From Thermoguttaceae bacterium (lineage in GTDB: Bacteria > Planctomycetota > Planctomycetia > Pirellulales > Thermoguttaceae), in contig JAFRAC010000026.1 of the NCBI GenBank assembly GCA_017405595.1, positions 62,001 through 126,000 of the forward strand: a stretch of 64,000 nt of DNA, read 5' to 3'. The translations under genes and the position numbers were made by a program. Of this stretch, positions 52,824-60,166 are shown piece after piece (the first letter of the stretch is position 1; each line of letters begins with the position of its first letter). Below the pieces are notes generated by a model, which made no database searches, was not told where the DNA came from, and saw nothing but the letters and a program-made list of their open reading frames with translations.

Positions 52824-53261
52824 TCAGGGATTTTGAAAATCGTTCAAGAGTTTTTTCAGTGAACTCACCGCATCGTCAATGAGCCGGCCGGTCGAAAAAG
52901 CCCCCACTCCGGCAATGTAATTATCGCAGTTGCTGAAAGGAATAAAAATCCGCTTGGCGGCGGATTGCGCGACCGCGTTTGCCATTTTCGGCGTAATCTC
53001 GCCGAGCATCGCGTCGGCGATCACAATTCCCAGAGGGCCGATGATAAAATCCGCTTTGCGGCACGCCGTGATCACAGAATTTTCTCCGGTGGCGGCCTCG
53101 TCGGCGCCGGCTTTCAGCATGTTTGAAGTGGCGACGGTATTGGTTCCCACCGCCGTGATGCGAACACCGGAAATCTCTTTGATCGACAAGACGAGCTGCC
53201 GGCCTAATCCCCCTCCCTGCGCGTCAATGACCAAAACGCTGACATTCTTTTTTGAGTTCAT
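52824..53261 (-). CDS. DUF3842-family protein
   Basis: This 145-residue protein starts MNSKKNVSVLVIDAQGGGLG and contains ITAVGTNTVATSNMLKAGAD, DFIIGPLGIVIADAMLGEIT and a FIPFSNCDN segment. These match DUF3842, a family that I associate mainly with anaerobic Firmicutes and fusobacteria and whose function is unknown. The Gly-rich DAQGGGLG suggests a nucleotide-binding loop. It is the last gene of a minus-strand run after the RidA-like gene, with a 142-base gap. The start at 53261 has only a weak ribosome-binding site. Confidence 0.75.
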   Translation of the reverse strand: MNSKKNVSVLVIDAQGGGLGRQLVLSIKEISGVRITAVGTNTVATSNMLKAGADEAATGENSVITACRKADFIIGPLGIVIADAMLGEITPKMANAVAQSAAKRIFIPFSNCDNYIAGVGAFSTGRLIDDAVSSLKKLLNDFQNP

Positions 53262-53403
53262 TTTCGTCCGATCGCTGGTTTCGGCTGTTGTGTTTCGGAT
53301 GACGCCGCAACACGCGGCCGCTGTTCCTCTCTGCGGAAGAATTACGGTTTTCGAAGGATCGCCGCCGCGCATTCTCGGCCCGGTTCAAACGGCCGTGTGC
53401 GTG

Positions 53404-54660
53404 TTAATCCCCGTTCCGGCCGCAGATCGCAATCCCCTCAACCTCAACCAGAAGATCGTCGCGGCAAATGTCGGTAAATGTGTAGGTAATCGGAGTGCCG
53501 CGGAACGCCTCGTCGGCGATCGAGCGGATGAGCGGATAGTCGGCCTCGCGCTTAATATAGACACGCGCGACCGCCAGATTATCGAGCGTGGCGCTGAAAC
53601 CGGAAATCCCGTGCCGCCGCAGATTGGATTCGGAGATGAGATCGTAGATGTTCCGGATCGTACGGCGCGTCTGTGCGGCGGGATCGCCGACAAACTGGGT
53701 TTCGGAATCGTTGATACTCGCGGTACCCGAAATGTAGATATGGCACGCGCTGCCGCCGACAAGCGCCATGGCCCGCGAAAATTTCGGAGACTGCGGGCTG
53801 TAGACCGCGCCGTAATCGAAGGCGGAAGTCTGTTCCGGGTTCTCCAGAGGAACCGTCTTCAGTTCAACGTCTTTCTCGGAATCGCTCCGCGCGGCAATCG
53901 CCGCCATCCAGATTCCGAGTCCGTCGGCGCCGATACCGGTACTTGCGGGATAGACCGCGCCGGCTTTCCCTTCCGGCACAAACTTCTTTAAGAACGACAC
54001 CCCTTCAAAAAAGTCGGTTCTGGCGCGGTTCAGCTCCTTATACCGCTGGGTCGTCCCTTCGGGGCGTGTAATACTCCCCTGATAGAGCCAGGTTCGGAGC
54101 AGATCGGAAATATCAAATCCATTTCGGCGCATTTCGTCGCGCATCGCCTCAAAAGCTTCGCTCGACTCGCGGTACGACTCGCCGGCTTCCGATTTCGGTT
54201 CGAAACCGCCGAAACAGCCGTAGGAAATATCCCCGATATCGTAGAGCACCGCGTGCGAACCGCGCCGAATCGTCCGGATCCGGCGCATCTCCCCCTTAAC
54301 CGCCATCACCTCAAAGACAAACGGTTCGGTTTCCTCGCACGGACTCTGCGGCACATAGGTGATGACCGGCAGATAGTCGCCGAAATACTCTTCGAGCAGC
54401 GGGCTGAGCGCATGCCGGTGAGCCATCGAACGGACAAAAACCGTCATTGAGACGACGCACCCCTGCAGCCTTTCGCGTTTCAGGAGCGCATCGAGCTTCC
54501 CGATCGCCGACAGCGCGGCTTTTTTCAGGTCGCCGGTCACCGTCGGCGCGACAACGCCGTGAAGACAGATTGTTCCGGCATTCTCGACGAGGGAATAGCG
54601 GCTGCCGCGAACCGAGATCTTATAGAACGGCTGCTGATGGGTACGAACCATTTCGGGCAT
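53404..54660 (-). CDS. Tandem RidA/chorismatase-like protein
   Basis: This 418-residue protein has two RidA/YjgF-like segments. The first, about residues 20-125, contains GTICLHGVVAPTVTGDLKKA and SMTVFVRSMAHRHALSP. The second, about 300-415, contains CHIYISGTASINDS, VARVYIKREADYPLIRSIA and EVEGIAI. A central linker has MRDEMRRNGFDISDLLRTWLYQ and GTTQRYKELNRARTDFF. The architecture resembles FkbO/Hyg5 chorismatases, in which two RidA-like domains are fused, but the catalytic residues cannot be confirmed. AAGG lies 8-10 bases before the ATG. It is upstream of DUF3842 and separated from rpsI by a terminator. Confidence 0.72.
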   Translation of the reverse strand: MPEMVRTHQQPFYKISVRGSRYSLVENAGTICLHGVVAPTVTGDLKKAALSAIGKLDALLKRERLQGCVVSMTVFVRSMAHRHALSPLLEEYFGDYLPVITYVPQSPCEETEPFVFEVMAVKGEMRRIRTIRRGSHAVLYDIGDISYGCFGGFEPKSEAGESYRESSEAFEAMRDEMRRNGFDISDLLRTWLYQGSITRPEGTTQRYKELNRARTDFFEGVSFLKKFVPEGKAGAVYPASTGIGADGLGIWMAAIAARSDSEKDVELKTVPLENPEQTSAFDYGAVYSPQSPKFSRAMALVGGSACHIYISGTASINDSETQFVGDPAAQTRRTIRNIYDLISESNLRRHGISGFSATLDNLAVARVYIKREADYPLIRSIADEAFRGTPITYTFTDICRDDLLVEVEGIAICGRNGD

Positions 54661-54711
54661 GACTGGACCTTAACAATCTAATCGGTGCGTCGGAGCGCGG
54701 AACACTTCCAA

Positions 54712-54744
54712 AAAAAGAGGGACACATAACGCGTCCCTCTTTTT
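54712..54744. terminator. Terminator of rplM-rpsI
   Basis: AAAAAGAGGGAC (54712-54723) pairs perfectly with GTCCCTCTTTTT (54733-54744). The A/T edges allow termination on the minus strand after rpsI. Confidence 0.92.
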
Positions 54745-54770
54745 GATCGCAGGTATTGATCTCCGAAAAA

Positions 54771-55196
54771 TTAACGTTTCGAGAACTGCGTACCGCGGCG
54801 GGCCTTGCGGAACCCGTACTTTTTACGCTCGACTTCGCGGGCGTCGCGGGTCAGGAGGCTCTGCTCCCGGAGTTTCGGTTCGACTTCGGGATCAAACTCT
54901 TTCAGAGCGCGGGCGATCCCCAGTTTGCAGGCATCGGCCTGACCGGTGGTCCCGCCGCCGTGAACCAGAATGATCACGTCGACGATGTCGCGCTTTTCCG
55001 TCGCCAGCAGAGGAGCCAAGACCGCGTTGCGCTGCTGAGCGGTGCGGAAGAACTCTTCGAACTCGCGGTTATTGACGCTGATCTGGCCGCTGCCGGCGCG
55101 AACACGAACGCGGGCGACCGAAGTCTTGCGGCGTCCAGTGCCAAGCTTATCGTTTTTGCCGTTCCCTTCAATAACGTAATTGCCACGTTTAATCAT
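54771..55196 (-). CDS. rpsI: 30S ribosomal protein S9
   Basis: This 141-residue protein has the S9 signature GTGRRKTSVARV near residue 19, GGGTTGQADACKLGIARAL and the C-terminal tail KKYGFRKARRGTQFSKR, whose last residues reach the P-site tRNA. About 18 N-terminal residues are extra compared with many relatives. It lies 42 bases after rplM in the universal rplM-rpsI order. Confidence 0.98.
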   Translation of the reverse strand: MIKRGNYVIEGNGKNDKLGTGRRKTSVARVRVRAGSGQISVNNREFEEFFRTAQQRNAVLAPLLATEKRDIVDVIILVHGGGTTGQADACKLGIARALKEFDPEVEPKLREQSLLTRDAREVERKKYGFRKARRGTQFSKR

Positions 55197-55238
55197 TTGA
55201 CTCGATTTCCTTGTTTATGCTTTATGACTCTGTTGATT

Positions 55239-55682
55239 TCACTTCTTAACAGCCAGCTCGATCGGTTCGGGCTTCTGCGCCTGATGCGGATGGTTCTGAT
55301 CGCTGGTATAGAGCTTCAGTTTTTCGAGCATCTGAACAGCCAGCTTGTTTTTCGGAAGCATGCGGCGGACAGCCTCTTTGAGAATCATTTCCGGATGTTT
55401 GGCAAGACGTTCTTTAGCCGACTCGCTCCGCAGACGGGGATACCCGGTGTTCCATGTATAGCGTTTGTTTTCCCACTTACGGCCGGTAAACTGGACTTTA
55501 TCGACGTTCGTCACAATCACGTAATCGCCGCAATCGACATGCGGGGTATAGGTCGGGCGGTGTTTGCCCATGAGGATCATCGCGATATCGCTCGCAAGAC
55601 GCCCCACGACTTTGTTTTCGCCGTCCACGATCCACCACTTCTTTTCGACCTCGCCAGGCTTGGCCATGTATGTTTTTTCCAT
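55239..55682 (-). CDS. rplM: 50S ribosomal protein L13
   Basis: This 147-residue protein has the L13 core WWIVDGENKVVGRLASDIAMIL, then GDYVIVTNVDKVQFTG, and RRMLPKNKLAVQMLEKLKLY. It is an early-assembling large-subunit protein and is first in rplM-rpsI. The ATG at 55682 has AGG about 9 bases upstream; an in-frame ATG 5 codons later is an alternative. Confidence 0.98.
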   Translation of the reverse strand: MEKTYMAKPGEVEKKWWIVDGENKVVGRLASDIAMILMGKHRPTYTPHVDCGDYVIVTNVDKVQFTGRKWENKRYTWNTGYPRLRSESAKERLAKHPEMILKEAVRRMLPKNKLAVQMLEKLKLYTSDQNHPHQAQKPEPIELAVKK

Positions 55683-55840
55683 TTTCGTAACCTGTTCAAT
55701 TTCGGTTGGAAGAATCTAGTTTATCACGGTTGAAAGGGGATGTTCCCGCATCCGGCTTTCGTCTGCAAAGGGAAACCCGCGGCGCGGCTGAACGGAACCC
55801 GCGGCACGCACCCAAAGACAGTCAGGGCAGAGAGCTGCCC

Positions 55841-55877
55841 CTTTACAGAGATAAAGGTTCCTTCATTTTAAGCGATA
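55841..55877. repeat. Duplicated upstream element, copy 1
   Basis: CTTTACAG-AGA-TAAAGGTT-CC-TT-CA-TTTTAA then GCGATA. CCTTTA and TAAAGG flank a 6-base core as an inverted repeat. The second copy is 186 bases downstream. Confidence 0.6.
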
Positions 55878-56026
55878 ACAGCCTCGCGGCAAGGGGGGCA
55901 CAGCCGGTCCAAACCGATTTTTCGGTCAATTTTCCCACATGGAAAGCAAAGCCGTTTCTTCGAACCCGCACGGTCAGACGGGCCACCGCCGGCACGCTCA
56001 AAACGGGACAGGAGAAGGCGCGGCCA

Positions 56027-56064
56027 CTTTACAGGGGGGTAAAGGTTTGTTACTTTTAACGGTA
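56027..56064. repeat. Duplicated upstream element, copy 2
   Basis: CTTTACAG-GGGGG-TAAAGGTT-TG-TT-AC-TTTTAA then CGGTA. It ends 65 bases before the GH106-like ATG. TTTACA could also act as a -35 box. Confidence 0.6.
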
Positions 56065-56129
56065 TCGGGGCGGAGGCCGAAAGAGCGCCGCTTCGGAACA
56101 AAGACCACCGGAACAAAAGAGAAACATCG

Positions 56130-59100
56130 ATGAAAAAAAACGCTGACCGGCTCCCCTCCTCCCCGCAAATCCCCGTAAAAACCATCTTCATTCCTCTTCT
56201 TTGGGCGATCTTCTCCCTTTTCGCGGGCGTTTGCGGTTACGCGGAAGAAAGCGAAACGGTCAAACAGGAATTTCTGAACCCGCCGGCCGGTTACGGCGAG
56301 GTTCCCTTCTGGTGGTGGACCGGCGAAAAGCTCGACAGCCAGCGTCTGATCTGGCAGCTCGACCAGCTCCACCAAGCGGGAATTTCGGGTGTTCAGGTCA
56401 ACTATGCCCATCGGGACCAGGTCCCCTGGCTCACCTATCCCCCCGAACCGGAGATCTTTTCGGACGAGTGGTGGACCGTTTACGATGCTGTGGCCGCCGC
56501 CTGCGCCGAAAGGGGAATGGGAATCGGAGTCTCGGGCTACACGATCGACTGGCAAAAGACCCCGGGCAACCTCTTTTCGCGGATCGTCTACAACAATCCC
56601 GAAACCCTCAGCCGAAACATCATCCTTGAAAAACGGATTCCGCTCCGAAAGGGGGACCGGATCTCGGAACCGGTGTCGGACACGCCCGCCCGGAGAACCG
56701 TCGCCGCCCTCTTCTACCCGCGGCGCGGCAGGCTCCTGGAATGGACCGGCGGAACCGAACTTCTGAACGGAACCGCCGAAGGAATCAGATTCGATGGAAC
56801 GGCCCTGACAGGAACAGCTCCCGAAGAGGGGGAACTTTGGCTCTATGCCGCCCAGCCGGTTCCGGACACCCTCAATCCGCTCCATCCCGATTCGGGCGCG
56901 CGGGTCATCGAAAACTTCTTCGCACCGTTCGAAACCCATTCCCCGACCGGTTCGGCGGACGGGCTGAACTACTTCTTTCAGGACGAGCTGCAGATCGGTA
57001 CCGGACCGCTCCTCTGGTGCGACGATCTGCCCGAACAGTTTCAGGTACGAAAGGGATATTCCCTCTTTGAGGCGCTCCCCGCCTTTTTCGATGAGGACGC
57101 GGCCAATGCCGACCGGGGGGTCAAGTACCATCTCGACTGGTACGATGTCCGTGTCCGGCTCGCCGAAGAACGCTACTTTCAGCCGATTTTCGAATGGCAC
57201 AACACGCGCGGGCTGATCTACGCCTGCGATCCGGGAAGCCGCGGCTACGATCCTTTTGAGTTCTGCGACTATTACAGCGCCATCCGCTGGTACACCGCGC
57301 CGGGACACGACACCCCCGGCGGGGAAGCCGATTTCATCAAAAACCGCGTTTCCTCGTCGATCGCCCACTTCTACCACCGGCCCCGGGTCTGGCTCGAAGG
57401 GTATCACAGTCTCGGCTGGGGCGCGACCCCGCAGCGTCTGTTTAACGCCACGTGCGAGAATTTCATCTTCGGCGCAAACCTGCTGAACCTGCACGGGCTT
57501 TACTACTCGACCTACGGCGGCTGGTGGGAATGGGCGCCCCCCTGCTACCATTTCCGGATGCCGTACTGGCGCGATTTTTCGGTTTTCCTCCGCTATTTCG
57601 AACGCCTTTCCTACATCATGAGCCGCGGCCGGCAGAAGGCCGACATCCTGATCTATTATCCCGTTTCGGAATACCAGGGGGCAGGGAGCCGCGGCAAAGA
57701 GGCCGCCGGCTGCGCCTTCGCCGCGGCAAAACAGCTCGCGGCCGCGTATTACAATATACTGTTCGCCGACGACGGCTCGATCGCGCGCGGTGTTGTCGAG
57801 GGAGACAAGCTCGTGATCGACGGCGAAGCGTACAGCGCGCTGATCCTCCCCAATATCAGCGTGATCCGCTGGCAAACGCTCGAGCGGCTCCGGCAGTGGC
57901 AGAAAGAGGGGGGAACCGTCGTCGCCCTGAAAACGATTCCCGCGGCAAGCGACCGTGCAGGGAAGAACGACCCGGATCTCGAAAGCGCAGTCTCGGAACT
58001 TTTTGCCGACCCGCGGACAGTCATCGATACCGATGCGGCGGACCTTGCCCCGCTCATCACCCTTTTCGGCGAACGGCTCCCCCGCGACGCGGAACCGGTC
58101 ACGGAAATCCCGCTGATCTACCAGCACCGCACCGACGGCAACCGGGACATTTACGCCGTGAAAGGGGCGCCGAAGGGAACACGCCTGCGTTTCCGCGCCG
58201 CGGGAAAAGCCGAACGATGGAACCCCTGGACCGGCAAAACCGAAGAGATTCTTCAATACACTCATCCCGCCGACGGCATCACCGAAATCGTCATGGAAGG
58301 GGAAACTCCGAGCTTACAGGTGATCGTCTTCGACCGGAACGAACCGGCACGGTTCGACGCCGTGACGGGCGACCTCGACTCGGTCAGCTCGATCACGCCC
58401 CCGGCTGTTTCGGACGGGACGTGGCACGCTGTCGGGGAAAGCGGGACGCCCGGCTCGAAAACGCTCGAGATCACACTTGGCGGAACCAAGTACCGCCTAA
58501 CCGGAACCGCGCCGCCCCCCCCCGCGCCGAAAGAGTTCGGCCCGGTCTGGGAATCGGAAATCGTGCCGGTACTCGATAACCGCTACGGCGACTTCCGCCT
58601 GCCGGTTGAAGAGGAACGCTTGGGGCCGGAAGCCCGCCGTTTCGTATGGCATGAAGAGGATCGCGGGACTTCCCTGACACCGGAAGAGCCGGTGACCTGC
58701 GGGTTCGGCCCGAAATTCCTCCGGCTCGGCCCCCTTCCCGACACCCTTTCCGAAACACAGAAAGAGACACTCAACATGACGCTCGCCGGCGCGGCATCGG
58801 CCCGGACACCCATCTCCCTGGAGAACACCCTTTACCGGTGGACAACCTACTCCTTTTCGTGGCGCGAGGGGATCGAGGGGAACCCGGGACACGAGGGTTA
58901 CCACGGCCTGAAGAAAATGCTCGACAACCGGTTTATCGGATTGGGAAAGACCGAGGAAGGATTAAACGAGACGCTCTTCGTCCCTTCCGAGGAAGGAAAC
59001 GTCAACTATCTCCTGGCCTGGGTTCACGCCGTTCCCGCCGAAGAGGGGAACATTGTCATCAAAACCGAAGGGGCGTTCCCCGCGTTTGCGAGTCTGGCGG

Positions 59101-59978
59101 GGACGCCGGTCAGCGCCGGGTCGCGGTTCCGGTATTCCGAAGAAAAGCATCCGCTTCTGCTCCGCTACGACGAGGCGGGCCGCTACGCGTTTGTTCTCGC
59201 CGACGAATCGGCGCCGCCTCACACCGGAGAGGCAACACCCCTTTCGATGGCCTGGTTTGAAATGCCGGGACGGCTCGATTTCGACATCTATCCCGACTCC
59301 GGACCGGCGGGGGTCTATCAGTTCCTCTCCCCGCCCGGTCTGGACGGCGCGGTCATTTCGGCCAAAGCGCCGGTCACTGTCACCGCCGGCGGGAAAGAGT
59401 TTCAAGCCGTCCCGCTCGAGGAAACCCCCTCAGCCGCAGCGGCATCTTACGCGCCGGCCGGACTCGACGGCAGCCGCCGGTATTACGTCCGGTTCAACGA
59501 CGGGATCAGAACACCCCGCACCGTCGAAATCCGGGGCGCCGCCGAAGGAGCGCGCGGCGGGGCGCTCTTCCCCGAACCGATCCGGCTGGAATGCGGTACC
59601 GGCGAAATCACGCTCGGCAGCTGGAACGGGCAGGGCGCGCTCGAGACCTTCTCGGGCGGAATCATCTACCGCCGGAAATTCGAGCTCTCCGCCGAAGAGG
59701 TTCAGAGCCGGCCGCAGCTCGATCTCGGCAGTCTCTGCGCCAGCGCGCGTGTAACACTCAACGGCGCCGAAGCGGGCACGCTCGTCACAGCTCCCTGGCA
59801 GCTCGACATTTCGGATCAGGTTCGGGAAGGGGAAAACCTTCTCGAGATCGAAGTGCGCAACACACTCTCGAACCACTACCGGACCATTCCGACCCGCTAC
59901 CGCGGCGATTCCCCTTCCGGCCTTTTCGGACCGGTCCGGATCCGCTTCCGGCCGGAAGTCAAGTTAAAATCGCGGTAG
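56130..59978 (+). CDS. Large secreted glycoside hydrolase, GH106-like (alpha-L-rhamnosidase-like)
   Basis: This 1282-residue protein has a signal peptide at about 15-38 (VKTIFIPLLWAIFSLFAGVC). The catalytic part begins FLNPPAGYGEVPFWWWTGEKL then LDQLHQAGISGVQVNY, as in GH106 and related large hydrolases. Further core segments are FFQDELQIGTG and WLEGYHSLGWGATPQRLFN. The middle holds beta-rich domains, and the last 150 residues form a galactose-binding-like jelly roll (LDLGSLCASARVTLNGAEAG then TAPWQLDISDQVREGENLLE). Family membership is judged by eye and the substrate is unproven. Two copies of an upstream repeat lie before it. It is followed by the phosphatase gene with its own promoter. Confidence 0.8.
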   Translation: MKKNADRLPSSPQIPVKTIFIPLLWAIFSLFAGVCGYAEESETVKQEFLNPPAGYGEVPFWWWTGEKLDSQRLIWQLDQLHQAGISGVQVNYAHRDQVPWLTYPPEPEIFSDEWWTVYDAVAAACAERGMGIGVSGYTIDWQKTPGNLFSRIVYNNPETLSRNIILEKRIPLRKGDRISEPVSDTPARRTVAALFYPRRGRLLEWTGGTELLNGTAEGIRFDGTALTGTAPEEGELWLYAAQPVPDTLNPLHPDSGARVIENFFAPFETHSPTGSADGLNYFFQDELQIGTGPLLWCDDLPEQFQVRKGYSLFEALPAFFDEDAANADRGVKYHLDWYDVRVRLAEERYFQPIFEWHNTRGLIYACDPGSRGYDPFEFCDYYSAIRWYTAPGHDTPGGEADFIKNRVSSSIAHFYHRPRVWLEGYHSLGWGATPQRLFNATCENFIFGANLLNLHGLYYSTYGGWWEWAPPCYHFRMPYWRDFSVFLRYFERLSYIMSRGRQKADILIYYPVSEYQGAGSRGKEAAGCAFAAAKQLAAAYYNILFADDGSIARGVVEGDKLVIDGEAYSALILPNISVIRWQTLERLRQWQKEGGTVVALKTIPAASDRAGKNDPDLESAVSELFADPRTVIDTDAADLAPLITLFGERLPRDAEPVTEIPLIYQHRTDGNRDIYAVKGAPKGTRLRFRAAGKAERWNPWTGKTEEILQYTHPADGITEIVMEGETPSLQVIVFDRNEPARFDAVTGDLDSVSSITPPAVSDGTWHAVGESGTPGSKTLEITLGGTKYRLTGTAPPPPAPKEFGPVWESEIVPVLDNRYGDFRLPVEEERLGPEARRFVWHEEDRGTSLTPEEPVTCGFGPKFLRLGPLPDTLSETQKETLNMTLAGAASARTPISLENTLYRWTTYSFSWREGIEGNPGHEGYHGLKKMLDNRFIGLGKTEEGLNETLFVPSEEGNVNYLLAWVHAVPAEEGNIVIKTEGAFPAFASLAGTPVSAGSRFRYSEEKHPLLLRYDEAGRYAFVLADESAPPHTGEATPLSMAWFEMPGRLDFDIYPDSGPAGVYQFLSPPGLDGAVISAKAPVTVTAGGKEFQAVPLEETPSAAAASYAPAGLDGSRRYYVRFNDGIRTPRTVEIRGAAEGARGGALFPEPIRLECGTGEITLGSWNGQGALETFSGGIIYRRKFELSAEEVQSRPQLDLGSLCASARVTLNGAEAGTLVTAPWQLDISDQVREGENLLEIEVRNTLSNHYRTIPTRYRGDSPSGLFGPVRIRFRPEVKLKSR

Positions 59979-60022
59979 CGCGCCCCCAAACAAAACGGTT
60001 TTCGTCCCCGGCGGCTCTGATT

Positions 60023-60057
60023 TCCGAATTGGAATTCGGAGCATAATAGTGTATAAT
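60023..60057 (+). promoter_or_regulatory. Promoter of the SpoIIE-type phosphatase gene with an operator-like palindrome
   Basis: TTGGAA (60029-60034), a 17-bp spacer and TATAAT (60052-60057) form a good promoter about 110 bases before the ATG. A perfect palindrome TCCGAATT-GG-AATTCGGA (60023-60040) covers the -35 box, a typical repressor site position. Confidence 0.75.
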
Positions 60058-60166
60058 CAGGGGTATGTACCCGGGTTCGGGAGTCCGGCTTGTCCCGGAT
60101 CCCGGCCGCGCCATTCCAACCGTTCATCCCAAAACCTCGAACCGCCCGCCCGGCCAGGCCAAACCG

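Larger units (their letters stand above)
55683..56129. other. 447-base gap before the GH106-like gene
   Basis: No gene is seen. It should contain the rplM promoter, but I cannot place it well. It holds the two repeat copies listed separately. A direct repeat AACCCGCGGC occurs at 55774-55783 and 55797-55806, and CCGATTTTTCGG at 55915-55926 could form a small hairpin. Confidence 0.6.

Noticed and set aside
55939..56133. 64-codon plus-strand frame before the GH106-like gene
   Set aside because: It has no ribosome-binding site or homology and crosses the repeat element.
55998..58265. 755-codon open frame on the minus strand
   Set aside because: It is the antisense shadow of the GH106-like gene, which has a signal peptide and clear family segments.
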